Source: an uncultured Clostridia bacterium | Lineage (GTDB): Bacteria; Bacillota; Clostridia; Saccharofermentanales; Saccharofermentanaceae | Direction: 5' to 3' | NCBI GenBank assembly: GCA_946405115.1 | Contig: CAMJGB010000027.1 | Location: 1-12,869, forward strand | Length of the DNA stretch: 12,869 nucleotides | In this document: one piece after another, positions 1-7,374 of the stretch | Layout: the number at the start of each line of letters is the position of its first letter | Numbering within the stretch: position 1 is the first letter of the stretch | Made by a program: the position numbers and the translations under genes | The notes under the pieces: generated by a model | Database searches by the model: none | What the model was told of the DNA's origin: nothing | The model's input: the letters and a program-made list of their open reading frames with translations, nothing else

Positions 1-299
1 ACAACCCTTCTGCACCTACAGGCAACGCTAAGCTTTTTGCAATCCTTAGCTATTTCTGCCCCCTCTGGCTCCTTGGACTTCTTATCGAGCCTGAGAAGAA
101 TGACCCTTATGTAAAGAACCACGTTAACAACGGTATCGTTCTTTCAATCTGCGGTTTCATCTGCGGCATCGTTCCCGTAGTAGGCTGGCTTGCTTCTATC
201 GCAGTACTCGTATTCGCTATCATGGGTATCGTTGCAGCTGCACAGGATCAGCAGTTCACAATCCCGCTCATCGGCGACAAGTTCATTATCGTTAAGTAA
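1..299 (+). CDS. C-terminal part of a small Tic20/DUF4870-like membrane protein (5' end outside window)
   Basis: An open frame runs from the window edge (first full codon at position 3) to TAA at 297-299, giving 98 visible residues. A hydrophobic stretch beginning LFAILSYFCPLWLLGLL is followed by a polar segment (EPEKNDPYVKNHVNNG) and then a long hydrophobic region (VLSICGFICGIVPVVGWL onward) ending near AAAQDQ. A membrane pair separated by a short polar loop containing V-x-N-H-x-N-N-G is the pattern of the DUF4870/Tic20-like small membrane proteins, where the loop usually reads H-x-x-Q/N-G. The short tail ends in DKFIIVK. Function is unknown in bacteria. The start and any N-terminal cytoplasmic domain are missing, though the Pro/Ala/Asn-rich first residues suggest a linker before the first helix. 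Family assignment is by pattern only. The gene faces the galactan operon and shares its terminator, so a functional link is not implied. Confidence 0.7.
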   Translation, partial: NPSAPTGNAKLFAILSYFCPLWLLGLLIEPEKNDPYVKNHVNNGIVLSICGFICGIVPVVGWLASIAVLVFAIMGIVAAAQDQQFTIPLIGDKFIIVK

Positions 300-327
300 T
301 TTAAGAATTATAATAACGAAGATAAAG

Positions 328-355
328 AATAAGACGGACAGTGTCCGTCTTATTT
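328..355. terminator. Bidirectional intrinsic terminator between the membrane protein gene and the galactan operon
   Basis: A perfect inverted repeat AAGACGGAC (331-339) / GTCCGTCTT (343-351) with a 3-nt loop is extended by A-T pairs to about 328-354. On the plus strand the stem runs into a T tract (353-358), ending transcription from the 98-residue fragment. On the minus strand the stem is followed by TTATTCTTTAT, so the same hairpin can end the operon whose last gene stops at 378. It is the only strong terminator-like structure in the window. Confidence 0.85.
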
Positions 356-377
356 TTTGTTGTGGGAGTTTAGAAGA

Positions 378-1490
378 TCACTTGGCGTAATCTTTAATGA
401 CTTTCAAAGCGGGCAGCGCATTTCCGTCATAATCAAAAAGCGCCTGATTAGCCCATTCATTTCCTCCGGGACCCTTCTCTCCCGTGTATTCAAGTGCAGG
501 ATCAGTTGCCCATCCTACGCCCGGCACAGGTACCCATCCGGGCTCCCAATAGAAGAATCCTTTATTAAGGTCGCTGTCAGAAGAACGCTTCATGAATTCC
601 TTCATGAATTCGCACTGTCCTTCTACGGTAAGAGGATACTCGACCTTCTCGGCGAGTTCCTTTCTTGTGGCAAATCCTTTTCGCTCAGAGGGAGCAAGCT
701 TCTCGTAGGAGGCATAGTCCTCCATGGTAAAGCCCGTAGAAACTTCCGCTACCACTGTCTGCTTCCCGTAGCGCTTCTCGATGTCGCGCATGTTGAACTC
801 GAGCTGGTCCATGGTGCCGTGCCAGAAAGGATAGTAGGACAAACCGATGACGTCGAAGTCCTCACCGCGCTTAATGAAGTTGTCGAACCACTCGATGTAC
901 ATGGGGTTGTTGCCGCCGTTGTCGAGGTGGATCATGACGGGAATAGAAGCATCGAATTCGCGGCAAGCTTTTATGCCTGCACTTACGAAGCTTGCGATGT
1001 TATCAAACTCAGGCTTAAGCCCCAAAGGCCACAAAAGGCCGTTAGTAAGCTCGTTGCCTACTGCAACCATATCAGGAGGAACGCCTTCCTTCCCCATCGC
1101 CTCAAGAACGTCTCTTGTGTAGTCATGAACTGCCGTAATGAGCTCGGGTACAGTAAGACCTCGCCAAGCCTTGGGCATGGTCTGCTTACCGGGATCAGCC
1201 CAGAAATCAGAGTAGTGAAGGCACAGCAGTACCTTAAAGCCTATATTCTTGGCACGTCGTGAGATCTCTATAAGCTTGGGAAGATCATTGGTGCCCGCGC
1301 CGTAGGCTTCACCTTCGGCGCTGTAAGGATCGTTCCAAAGCCTTACCCTAACCCAGTTAAATCCGTAGGACTTAAGGATGGAAAGAAGATCGCCTTCAAC
1401 GGCCTGGTCGAAGAATCTCGCACCGGCTTTTTCTTCCTCGATAACAGTGGAGACATCTGCCCCCTTGATGTATTCGTTAATATTAATCAT
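378..1490 (-). CDS. ganB: GH53 endo-β-1,4-galactanase, apparently cytoplasmic
   Basis: This 370-residue protein matches glycoside hydrolase family 53, (β/α)8 enzymes that cut β-1,4-linked galactan and arabinogalactan. Visible landmarks are GADVS at 10-14, NWVRVRLWNDP at 45-55, LHYSDFWADPGKQ at 91-103, the acid/base glutamate E147 in VAVGNELTNG, the nucleophile E249 in VVAEVSTGFT, and the C-terminal FFYWEPGWVP at 312-321. Both catalytic residues are present, so an active enzyme is expected. The protein begins MININEYIKGADVS, going straight into the first barrel strand: there is no signal peptide or lipobox, unlike the secreted Bacillus GanB. It probably shortens imported galacto-oligosaccharides before GH42 finishes them. 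It is the last gene of the minus-strand operon, 7 bp after the zinc-ribbon gene. No Shine-Dalgarno sequence is visible before this ATG, and no other plausible start fits the domain, so translation may be coupled to the gene before it. Confidence 0.95.
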   Translation of the reverse strand: MININEYIKGADVSTVIEEEKAGARFFDQAVEGDLLSILKSYGFNWVRVRLWNDPYSAEGEAYGAGTNDLPKLIEISRRAKNIGFKVLLCLHYSDFWADPGKQTMPKAWRGLTVPELITAVHDYTRDVLEAMGKEGVPPDMVAVGNELTNGLLWPLGLKPEFDNIASFVSAGIKACREFDASIPVMIHLDNGGNNPMYIEWFDNFIKRGEDFDVIGLSYYPFWHGTMDQLEFNMRDIEKRYGKQTVVAEVSTGFTMEDYASYEKLAPSERKGFATRKELAEKVEYPLTVEGQCEFMKEFMKRSSDSDLNKGFFYWEPGWVPVPGVGWATDPALEYTGEKGPGGNEWANQALFDYDGNALPALKVIKDYAK

Positions 1491-1497
1491 ATGTTAA

Positions 1498-1716
1498 TCA
1501 GTCGAAATCGAATTTCTCGAATCTTTGCATCATCGCTTTATAGCGTGTTCTTACCATCTCGTTCATCTCGAGTACCTTATCCTCGGTTCCCGTGAACTGG
1601 CATCTGATGCAGTAATACTCGCCCTTGTCCTTATCGAAGAACATATCGATATCGAGGTCTCTCAGGAAGCACGAAGGGCACCTGTAATTCAGTTTTCCTT
1701 TTCCAGATTGAGCCAT
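1498..1716 (-). CDS. Small four-cysteine zinc-ribbon protein, unknown function
   Basis: This 72-residue protein has two cysteine pairs, C13-P-S-C16 and C36-I-R-C39, spaced as in a zinc ribbon, with an aromatic/acidic hairpin between them (DIDMFFDKDKGEYY). The tail from about 44 is charged and probably helical (DKVLEMNEMVRTRYKAMMQRFEKF). The protein is acidic and has no signal or membrane segment. The ATG is preceded by GGGGAGG at good spacing, which lies inside the end of the upstream 612-residue gene. The two genes overlap by 28 nt, so they are co-transcribed and probably co-translated. The strong RBS and conserved cysteine pattern argue that this is a real gene, although galactan loci normally lack one here. 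It could be a metal-binding accessory, a small nucleic-acid-binding protein, or an unrelated housekeeping gene caught in the operon. I do not recognise a named family. Confidence 0.8.
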   Translation of the reverse strand: MAQSGKGKLNYRCPSCFLRDLDIDMFFDKDKGEYYCIRCQFTGTEDKVLEMNEMVRTRYKAMMQRFEKFDFD

Positions 1717-3527
1717 GTTGTAATGACCTCCCCTTCGCTTATATTCTTGCTGATTCCGATGGTGTACATAGGCGAGAAAGCATAGCCTTCACGGATGTAA
1801 ACCTTAGCCTCGTCCTTCGTCTCGATGGACACGCGTGTATCGATCGCAGGGATAGATGCCACAGCCTTGCTGCCGCCCTCAGAAGACAGCTCGCGACACT
1901 TGTATTCATACTTCAATGAATCAGGTGTCTTGCCGCCTTCAACAGAAAGCGTGATACCCGTCATATCCTCGGGATACTCTGTAGTACCGTAACAGCCGAC
2001 CATGTACTCGTTGATAATAACCTCAGCAGAAGGATCGCTCATGGAGAGGATCTTACGCTCGAACTTGATGGCAGAAGCCCCCTTCTCGAAAGTGATCACC
2101 GTCTGAAGCTTAACGGTAAGATCGTAGAACTCGATGTCAACGGGATCCAATGTTAGGATCTTGGCATCCGGGGTCTCGCTGAAGTGAGCCTTGGTTCTGC
2201 AAAGGCAAAGGTCAACCTCCTCGCCGCCGTGAGATATCTTAGCCGAACGGACCGTCCCCTCACCCGCATAGTGAGTGAAATAACCTGCACGGTACTTCTC
2301 CTGGATAAGGAACGGATAGGATGCATCCTGAACATGAGGTGTTCCGATTCCGACCTTCCAGTCAAGCTTTGCGACATAAGGTCTTAAGTCAACCAGAGCG
2401 CCGCCCTGATCCATGTTGATACAGGCTCTCATGTAAGGATCGGCATACCAGAATACCTGCTTGTCCGAGCCGTAGAGAATATCTCTCCAGAGTGCGCACT
2501 CAGGTTCCTTGTACGGCTTCTTGGCACGATAGTAATCTGCGAACTCAGCCATCGTAAGATCCTTGAGCTTGCCCTCCTCCTTAAGCTTACCGTAGTAAGC
2601 CATACCGTCTTCATATGACTTCTTAAGAAGCTCATAAGGAGCCTCCCAGCGGCCCATCTTGTTAAGCCAGCCGGGACCTACGAACATCATGTTGTAGGAA
2701 TAACCGTCGTTATACTTGGCAAGTGCCCTGTACTGATCGATGATATTGTAAAGATACGGGTACTCCCAGGTCTTAGTGTCGTAGATCATGCCGCGCAATA
2801 CGTTCTGCGGATGAGTTCCGAAGTTGGAACCGTTGCCGTCATAGCACGCGATAAGATCTCGCGACAGATGAGGGATGGCAACGATACCGGAGTCCTCTTC
2901 CTCATTCGCTGCAGGAGCGTGCGTATTCTGCTTGGAAGGTATCCAGGGATTCCACGGGCCTCCGTCGAAAAGCGTATACCACGAGTTATTACAAGTATGG
3001 TATGCCTTGGGACCTTCCTCCCAGCATGTTGCTACGGCGCACTTTACCGAAGGATACTTACTCTTAATGTAGTTAGTAAGATCCGCATCCATGTAGTAAG
3101 AACCTGTCGACTCAGGATAGAAACCGAAGGTGTCGTAGAACTTACCAAACACGTCGTCGACGATCCTGATCTTATCCTCCATGGAAAACATCCAGATACA
3201 GAAATCCTTGGTGTTGTATTTCTTTCTGAACTCTTCACAGGGAAGTCCAAGCAGCGACAGAGCGATCTCATCTCCGTAAGTATCGTGATCGTGCTTGGCG
3301 ATGCTTATGGCCTCCTCATTGAAGAGGCTCGCATAAGTCATCTGGATCGTAGTCTTAAGACCGTTCTTGTGAGCCGTCTCCTGCTGGAATTTGAAGATAT
3401 CCAAAGACTCAGTTAAGAGCGACTTTCTACCAATATCCTCCTTCTTTCCCTGGCCCGTTACCTTCTCGGCATATTCGGGAACCATCTCGGGACGATGGAT
3501 GATATTTACAACAAAATCATTTTGCAT
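1689..3527 (-). CDS. Putative carbohydrate-active protein of unrecognised family with deacetylase/GH57-like N-terminal region
   Basis: I do not recognise this 612-residue protein securely. Residues 1-250 look like a NodB/GH57-38-type (β/α) barrel. AISIAKHDHDTYGDEIALSL (73-92) resembles the HEIGLH-type motif of polysaccharide deacetylases with candidate metal ligands H79/D80/H81/D82, and TFGFYPESTGSYYMDADL (133-150) resembles their third motif. Aromatic-rich stretches (WYTLFDGGPWNPWIP, 183-197) suit sugar binding. Residues 320-350 look helical, and from about 355 to the end the sequence is β-rich (YMRACINMDQGGALVDLRPY, then alternating strands), like the β-sandwich C-terminal part of many glycoside hydrolases. 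There is no signal peptide, so it is cytoplasmic. It may belong to the DUF3863/DUF3864 group, but that is from memory and uncertain. An AAGGAG lies 13 nt before the ATG, a slightly long spacing. The gene starts 23 bp after the GanQ-like permease gene and is followed by the overlapping zinc-ribbon gene. Context suggests it acts on imported galactan fragments, perhaps removing a decoration. Confidence 0.85.
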   Translation of the reverse strand: MQNDFVVNIIHRPEMVPEYAEKVTGQGKKEDIGRKSLLTESLDIFKFQQETAHKNGLKTTIQMTYASLFNEEAISIAKHDHDTYGDEIALSLLGLPCEEFRKKYNTKDFCIWMFSMEDKIRIVDDVFGKFYDTFGFYPESTGSYYMDADLTNYIKSKYPSVKCAVATCWEEGPKAYHTCNNSWYTLFDGGPWNPWIPSKQNTHAPAANEEEDSGIVAIPHLSRDLIACYDGNGSNFGTHPQNVLRGMIYDTKTWEYPYLYNIIDQYRALAKYNDGYSYNMMFVGPGWLNKMGRWEAPYELLKKSYEDGMAYYGKLKEEGKLKDLTMAEFADYYRAKKPYKEPECALWRDILYGSDKQVFWYADPYMRACINMDQGGALVDLRPYVAKLDWKVGIGTPHVQDASYPFLIQEKYRAGYFTHYAGEGTVRSAKISHGGEEVDLCLCRTKAHFSETPDAKILTLDPVDIEFYDLTVKLQTVITFEKGASAIKFERKILSMSDPSAEVIINEYMVGCYGTTEYPEDMTGITLSVEGGKTPDSLKYEYKCRELSSEGGSKAVASIPAIDTRVSIETKDEAKVYIREGYAFSPMYTIGISKNISEGEVITTWLNLEKEN

Positions 3528-3550
3528 ATAAAGTGTTTTTCTCCTTAAGA

Positions 3551-4462
3551 TTAGCCCTTTGAAGCACCGCCTGTAACACCTTCTACGTAGTACTTCTGCA
3601 TGAGCAGGAACAATACGGAGATCGGGATCGAGATGAGCAATCCGCCTGCGCAGAAGATTGAGAAGTAGTGAGACTTCAAGTCCTTACCAAGCATGTTGTA
3701 AAGACCGATTGCTACTGTCCAGTCTGAAGAGATACCGGAGTTGAGCATAAGCTTGGCAAATACGAAGTCAGCCCAAGGTGCGAGGAATGCGCTTATTACT
3801 GTATAAACGATGATCGGCTTAGACAAAGGAAGGATGATCTTGAAGAAGATCTGTGCTTCTGATGCGCCGTCAAGTCTTGCAGCTTCTCTGATAGTTGTAG
3901 GAATCGTATCCATGAATCCCTTGCAGATGAGGTATCCCAAACCGGAGCCTGCAGAGTAAACGATTACCATTCCGACGTGGCTGTTTGTGAGGCCGAGCTG
4001 CTTCATTACGAAGTAGACAGCAATCATGGACAATACGCCAGGGAACATGTTCAGGATGATGGAAAACTTCATCATCGTCTGTCTTCCCTTAAATCTCATA
4101 CATGAGAAAGCATAGGAAACCATGAGGACGAATGTCGTGGATATGAGACATGAGAATATCGCGATTACGAATGTATTCTTGAACCATGCAACATACTGAC
4201 AAACGGAGTCGGGTTCGAACAAAACGACTTTAAAGTTATTAAGTGTCCATCCCTGTGCCGGGAAGAAGTGCATTGTGTCGATTCCTGTATACTTTGAGAA
4301 CGCCGTTACCAAAAGCCATACGATCGGAATGATCCAGATCAATGCGAAGATGGCGATGAGAACGTTAATGACAACTGTCGATACGAGCTCTGTCTTCTTC
4401 TTGGAACGAAGCTTCTCTTCTTTTAAGTAAAAATTATCATTTCTTTTAATCGCGTTTTCCAT
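3551..4462 (-). CDS. ganQ: ABC sugar transporter permease, MalG/GanQ type
   Basis: This 303-residue inner-membrane permease has about six hydrophobic helices, starting VVINVLIAIFALIWIIPIVW at 30-49. The cytoplasmic EAA coupling motif that contacts the ATPase is at 193-212 (EAARLDGASEAQIFFKIILP), and the end of the last helix is followed by MQKYYVEGVTGGASKG. The last 16 residues, with YYVEGVTGGA-x-KG, are typical of MalG-type permeases for maltodextrin and galacto-oligosaccharides. It forms a heterodimer with the gene before it: the stop of that gene and this ATG share one base (TAATG), and AGAGGAGAG is well placed upstream. Assignment to galactan fragments rests on the neighbouring GH53 and GH42 genes; sequence alone shows only a family CUT1 oligosaccharide permease. 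No ATPase gene is in the window, so a shared MsmX-like ATPase is likely. Confidence 0.93.
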   Translation of the reverse strand: MENAIKRNDNFYLKEEKLRSKKKTELVSTVVINVLIAIFALIWIIPIVWLLVTAFSKYTGIDTMHFFPAQGWTLNNFKVVLFEPDSVCQYVAWFKNTFVIAIFSCLISTTFVLMVSYAFSCMRFKGRQTMMKFSIILNMFPGVLSMIAVYFVMKQLGLTNSHVGMVIVYSAGSGLGYLICKGFMDTIPTTIREAARLDGASEAQIFFKIILPLSKPIIVYTVISAFLAPWADFVFAKLMLNSGISSDWTVAIGLYNMLGKDLKSHYFSIFCAGGLLISIPISVLFLLMQKYYVEGVTGGASKG

Positions 4463-5937
4463 TACTGATAACTCTCCTCTCTTCCGTTGGCAAGGAATCT
4501 CGAGAACGCTATGAGCGAGAATACCGCGCAGATAACGAATACGATGATACCGATTACGGATGCCATCTTGTAGTTGTAGTAGTCATTAGTTAGTCGGAAC
4601 AGCCATGTAACGAGGAGGTCAACTTCCTTCGCATTGGCATTCGCGAGTGTCTGGTTGGTTGTAACGAATGTGTCCTGTGTAAGCAGGTAGATAACGTTGA
4701 AGTTGTTGATGTTTCTTACGAAGTCTGTGATGAGAGTAGGTCCCTCAACAAATAATACATAAGGCATTGTGATGTGCCAGAAGATCTGCCATGTGTTAGC
4801 TCCGTCGAGCTTAGCAGATTCGATCTGTGACTCAGGGATGTTAAGGAGTACACCTGTGGCAATGAGCATCTGGTAAGGAACACCTACCCAGATATTGATC
4901 ATGATGATCATGAACTTTGCCCAACCCGGATGAGTCAGGAACGGGATATAAGATAAATGACTTGCAACAAGTCCGATTGATTTCAAAAAGTCAGTGATAC
5001 CGATGCTTGCGCAGAAGCTGTTAACGATACCTGTATCTCCGAAGAAATATCTTACGAGGAGCAAAGTAACGAACTGCGGAACAGCGATCGTAACTACAAA
5101 TAATGTTCTCCAGAACTTAGGGAACTTTACCTTACGGTAAGTGATGAGCTTCGCCATTACGATACCGCCCAAGAAGCAGGTAAATGTGGAGAAGAACGCC
5201 CATACGAGAGTCCAGCCCAATACCTTAAAGAAGGCGTAACCGAATGCGGAACTTCCGCTTGAAAGATTGATGATGTTCTTAAAGTTTGCAAGGCCAACCC
5301 AGGTAAAGAGTGCCGAAGGAGGCATGTGCTGCTGATCGTAGTTTGTGAATGCAACAGCGATCAGGATAAGGATCGGGATGATGTTCATAAGAACAATGCC
5401 GACTGTAGGAAGTGCGAGGAGAGTTACATTGAATCTGCCGTTAAACAGAGACTTAACATCCTCAACAAATGTATTGATGTGAACGCCCTTCTCATAATCC
5501 TGCTGAAGCTCATAAGCTCGCTTGATGTTGTGGATCCACAAGAGGATGAACACTACAAAGAGGAACAATACGATAACGGAATTAAGAAGGATAAGGAATG
5601 AGTTATCTCCCTCGATTACCGTATTCTGCATTGTCAGAGGATCGAACTGTGTTGAACGAACTGTATCGCCCAACGTTCCGAACTTGGCAAGGTTAGGAGC
5701 TGCATAGAATATGCACATAAAAATGAAAGCCGCTTCCATGAGCATTGTGAGGAGACCTACGATGAACTTCTTTCTTGCGAAGTATCCGGCTCCCATTAGA
5801 ACTGTGGACAGTTTTACTGCGATGTCACCTTTTGACAAAGCCTTGCCGAAATCTGCAAAGTAGTTCTTAATATTCTTGAAGAACATTTCGAACGCTTCAC
5901 CGATGGACGAGGCGTGAACTTCTTTATTACTTGCCAT
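4462..5937 (-). CDS. ganP: ABC sugar transporter permease, MalF/GanP type, with extended N-terminus
   Basis: This 491-residue permease carries the EAA-type motif at 372-391 (IESAKLDGANTWQIFWHITM) and ends with a final helix followed by LIAFSRFLANGREES. Its N-terminal half has extra hydrophobic segments (about 58-80 and 115-135) joined by a stretch that would face outside (about 85-112), then the core permease helices from about 172. It therefore resembles the long MalF-like members, not the roughly 300-residue minimal permeases. Residues 1-45 are polar and may be cytoplasmic. It pairs with the GanQ-like permease, whose gene overlaps its stop by one base. Only a modest Shine-Dalgarno (AGAGGG, 7 nt from ATG) precedes it, and the 91-bp gap from the binding-protein gene contains a strong hairpin, so this gene is probably made at a lower level than the binding protein. 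Substrate is inferred from neighbours. Confidence 0.93.
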   Translation of the reverse strand: MASNKEVHASSIGEAFEMFFKNIKNYFADFGKALSKGDIAVKLSTVLMGAGYFARKKFIVGLLTMLMEAAFIFMCIFYAAPNLAKFGTLGDTVRSTQFDPLTMQNTVIEGDNSFLILLNSVIVLFLFVVFILLWIHNIKRAYELQQDYEKGVHINTFVEDVKSLFNGRFNVTLLALPTVGIVLMNIIPILILIAVAFTNYDQQHMPPSALFTWVGLANFKNIINLSSGSSAFGYAFFKVLGWTLVWAFFSTFTCFLGGIVMAKLITYRKVKFPKFWRTLFVVTIAVPQFVTLLLVRYFFGDTGIVNSFCASIGITDFLKSIGLVASHLSYIPFLTHPGWAKFMIIMINIWVGVPYQMLIATGVLLNIPESQIESAKLDGANTWQIFWHITMPYVLFVEGPTLITDFVRNINNFNVIYLLTQDTFVTTNQTLANANAKEVDLLVTWLFRLTNDYYNYKMASVIGIIVFVICAVFSLIAFSRFLANGREESYQ

Positions 5938-5975
5938 ATATAAACCCTCTATTTTTGTGATTCTTTGCGAGGAAA

Positions 5976-6008
5976 ACGCCTCATATGTGTGTTAAGCATA
6001 TGAGGCGT
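5976..6008 (-). promoter_or_regulatory. Intergenic hairpin between binding-protein and permease genes (attenuator or mRNA-stability element)
   Basis: A perfect 12-bp inverted repeat, ACGCCTCATATG / CATATGAGGCGT with a 9-nt loop, lies about 20 nt after the binding-protein stop codon. On the transcribed (minus) strand the stem is followed by only TTTT then CCTCG, so it is a poor terminator. Hairpins at this place in sugar ABC operons are known to give partial termination or to protect the upstream mRNA, giving more binding protein than permease. Which of these applies here is not decided by the sequence. Confidence 0.7.
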
Positions 6009-6028
6009 CCCCGTAAAGATATAACCTA

Positions 6029-7306
6029 TTAGACTACAGGCGCCTCAATACCTTCAACTGCTGTATCAAGGAGTGTCTGGAGATCAACGTTGTCAGGGTT
6101 ACCTGAAGCAAGGATCTCACCCAATGTCTGAGCAGGTGCCCAGTAGTTGCCGCCTACACGCTGAGGTGTAGCATAATCAGCCTGTGCTGCCAAAGCTGCG
6201 ATAGCAGGATTAGCCTGAACTTCAGGAGATGCTGCTGCAGCGATGTTTGAAGGTCCAAGACCTCTTTCATTGAATCTGCCGATCTGAGCCTGCTCATTTG
6301 TGAGGTACTCAGCAAGGAGCATTGCCCAACCGATCTGATCAGAGTAAGCGTTTACACCAACGAGCTTACAACCAGAGAAGGAAGACATCTGTGTCTGTGT
6401 TCCAGCGAGGTTGTATGTAGGAAGCTTAGCTGCTGCATAGTTGTCGCCCCATGCTTCCTGAGCTGTCTCAGCTCTCCATGTACCGTTTACGCAAGCGGAG
6501 ATCTCACCATTAGCGATTGCTGTAGCCTGCTCATCATCTGTCATGTTAACAAGAACGCCTGTTCCGAAGTAGTCGATGATTGCCTGTGCAACATCTGTAC
6601 CGCCTTCAGCGTTAAATGTACATGTATTTGTTGTGCCGTCTTCGTTAAGTGTAAGTGTAAGGCCTGCACCTGCGAAGAATGAATAGAGGTACCATCCACT
6701 TGAAAGATCCATACCGATCTTAGTTCCGGAAGCCTCAGCTGCTGCGATCATGGAATCGAGAGACTGAACATCTTCCTCTGTGTAAATGGAAGAATCGTAG
6801 AACATGAAGTAACCGTTATCAGCTGTCATAGGATAAGCGTAAAGCTGACCGTCTACTGAAGCTGCCTCAACGGCACCTGCTGAGTTCTCTGCAACTACAT
6901 CATATGTGTAGTAAGCGGATACGGGCTGCAAAGCGCCTGCATCTACGAGAGCCTGAATCTGATCGTCTGCGAATGCAAATACGTCAGCAGCAGCCTCGAT
7001 GTCAGTAAGAACTGTATCCTTACATGTTGACTCAGACTCAGAACCGAGTTGAATATCAAATGTAACGTCAGGATATGCTGCGATGAAGTCATTGATAAGT
7101 CCCTGTGTGTAAGCCTGATCTTCCTCAGAAGCCCAAACTGTCAAAGAAACTGTACCATCTGTAGCGGCAATAAGATTCTGGATAGCATCATCGCCAACTG
7201 CACCGCCGTTTGCAGCGCTCTCATCTGTAGCGCCGGAACAGCCTGCCAATGAACCGATGAGCATAGAAGCTACTGCAGCAAGTGCAACAAACTTTCTCAT
7301 TTTCAT
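6029..7306 (-). CDS. ganS: Sugar ABC transporter substrate-binding lipoprotein, MalE/GanS type
   Basis: The product is a 425-residue extracellular lipoprotein that captures oligosaccharides for the two permeases encoded downstream. From the chosen start the protein reads MKMRKFVALA, then a hydrophobic core and the lipobox L20-A21-G22-C23, so C23 is lipidated after signal peptidase II cleavage, followed by a Ser/Ala/Asp/Gly-rich tether. The mature part has the type I binding-protein pattern: LTVWASEEDQAYTQGLINDF near its start, later GTWRAETAQEAWGDNYAAAKLP and MLLAEYLTNEQAQIGRFNER, typical of family 1 (maltose-type) proteins. A longer frame opens 8 codons upstream at 7330, but GGGGAGG (7317-7323) lies inside that extension and 10 nt before ATG 7306, so 7306 is preferred. 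It is the first gene of the operon and sits behind a good promoter with an operator. Galactan-oligosaccharide specificity is inferred from context. Confidence 0.93.
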   Translation of the reverse strand: MKMRKFVALAAVASMLIGSLAGCSGATDESAANGGAVGDDAIQNLIAATDGTVSLTVWASEEDQAYTQGLINDFIAAYPDVTFDIQLGSESESTCKDTVLTDIEAAADVFAFADDQIQALVDAGALQPVSAYYTYDVVAENSAGAVEAASVDGQLYAYPMTADNGYFMFYDSSIYTEEDVQSLDSMIAAAEASGTKIGMDLSSGWYLYSFFAGAGLTLTLNEDGTTNTCTFNAEGGTDVAQAIIDYFGTGVLVNMTDDEQATAIANGEISACVNGTWRAETAQEAWGDNYAAAKLPTYNLAGTQTQMSSFSGCKLVGVNAYSDQIGWAMLLAEYLTNEQAQIGRFNERGLGPSNIAAAASPEVQANPAIAALAAQADYATPQRVGGNYWAPAQTLGEILASGNPDNVDLQTLLDTAVEGIEAPVV

Positions 7307-7352
7307 ATGGATGTTTCCTCCCCATAACATTAGTGAGTTTTATCCGGTTGTG

Positions 7353-7366
7353 TGCAACCGGTTGTT
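7353..7366. promoter_or_regulatory. LacI-type operator in front of the transporter operon
   Basis: The perfect palindrome CAACCGGTTG (7355-7364), with flanks TG upstream and TT downstream, has the central CG expected for LacI-family repressors. The same 10 bp occur before the GH42 gene. It begins 10 bp downstream of the -10 element, so a bound repressor would cover the transcription start and block initiation. An overlapping repeat CCGGTTG (7344-7350) / CAACCGG (7355-7361) could extend the site. On the minus strand it also resembles a CcpA cre site except at the first two positions, so carbon-catabolite control is an alternative. Confidence 0.7.
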
Positions 7367-7374
7367 CTACGTTA

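Noticed and set aside
357..1262. Open frame of 301 codons on the plus strand
   Set aside because: It lies opposite the GH53 gene, has no domain pattern, and begins within the terminator region; the minus-strand product has a full catalytic domain.
2811..3416. Open frame of 201 codons on the plus strand
   Set aside because: It is antisense to the 612-residue gene, with no RBS or recognisable motif and an Arg/Val-rich shadow composition.
7307..7330. Eight-codon N-terminal extension of the binding protein
   Set aside because: The strong GGGGAGG lies inside this stretch, and the signal peptide is complete from ATG 7306.
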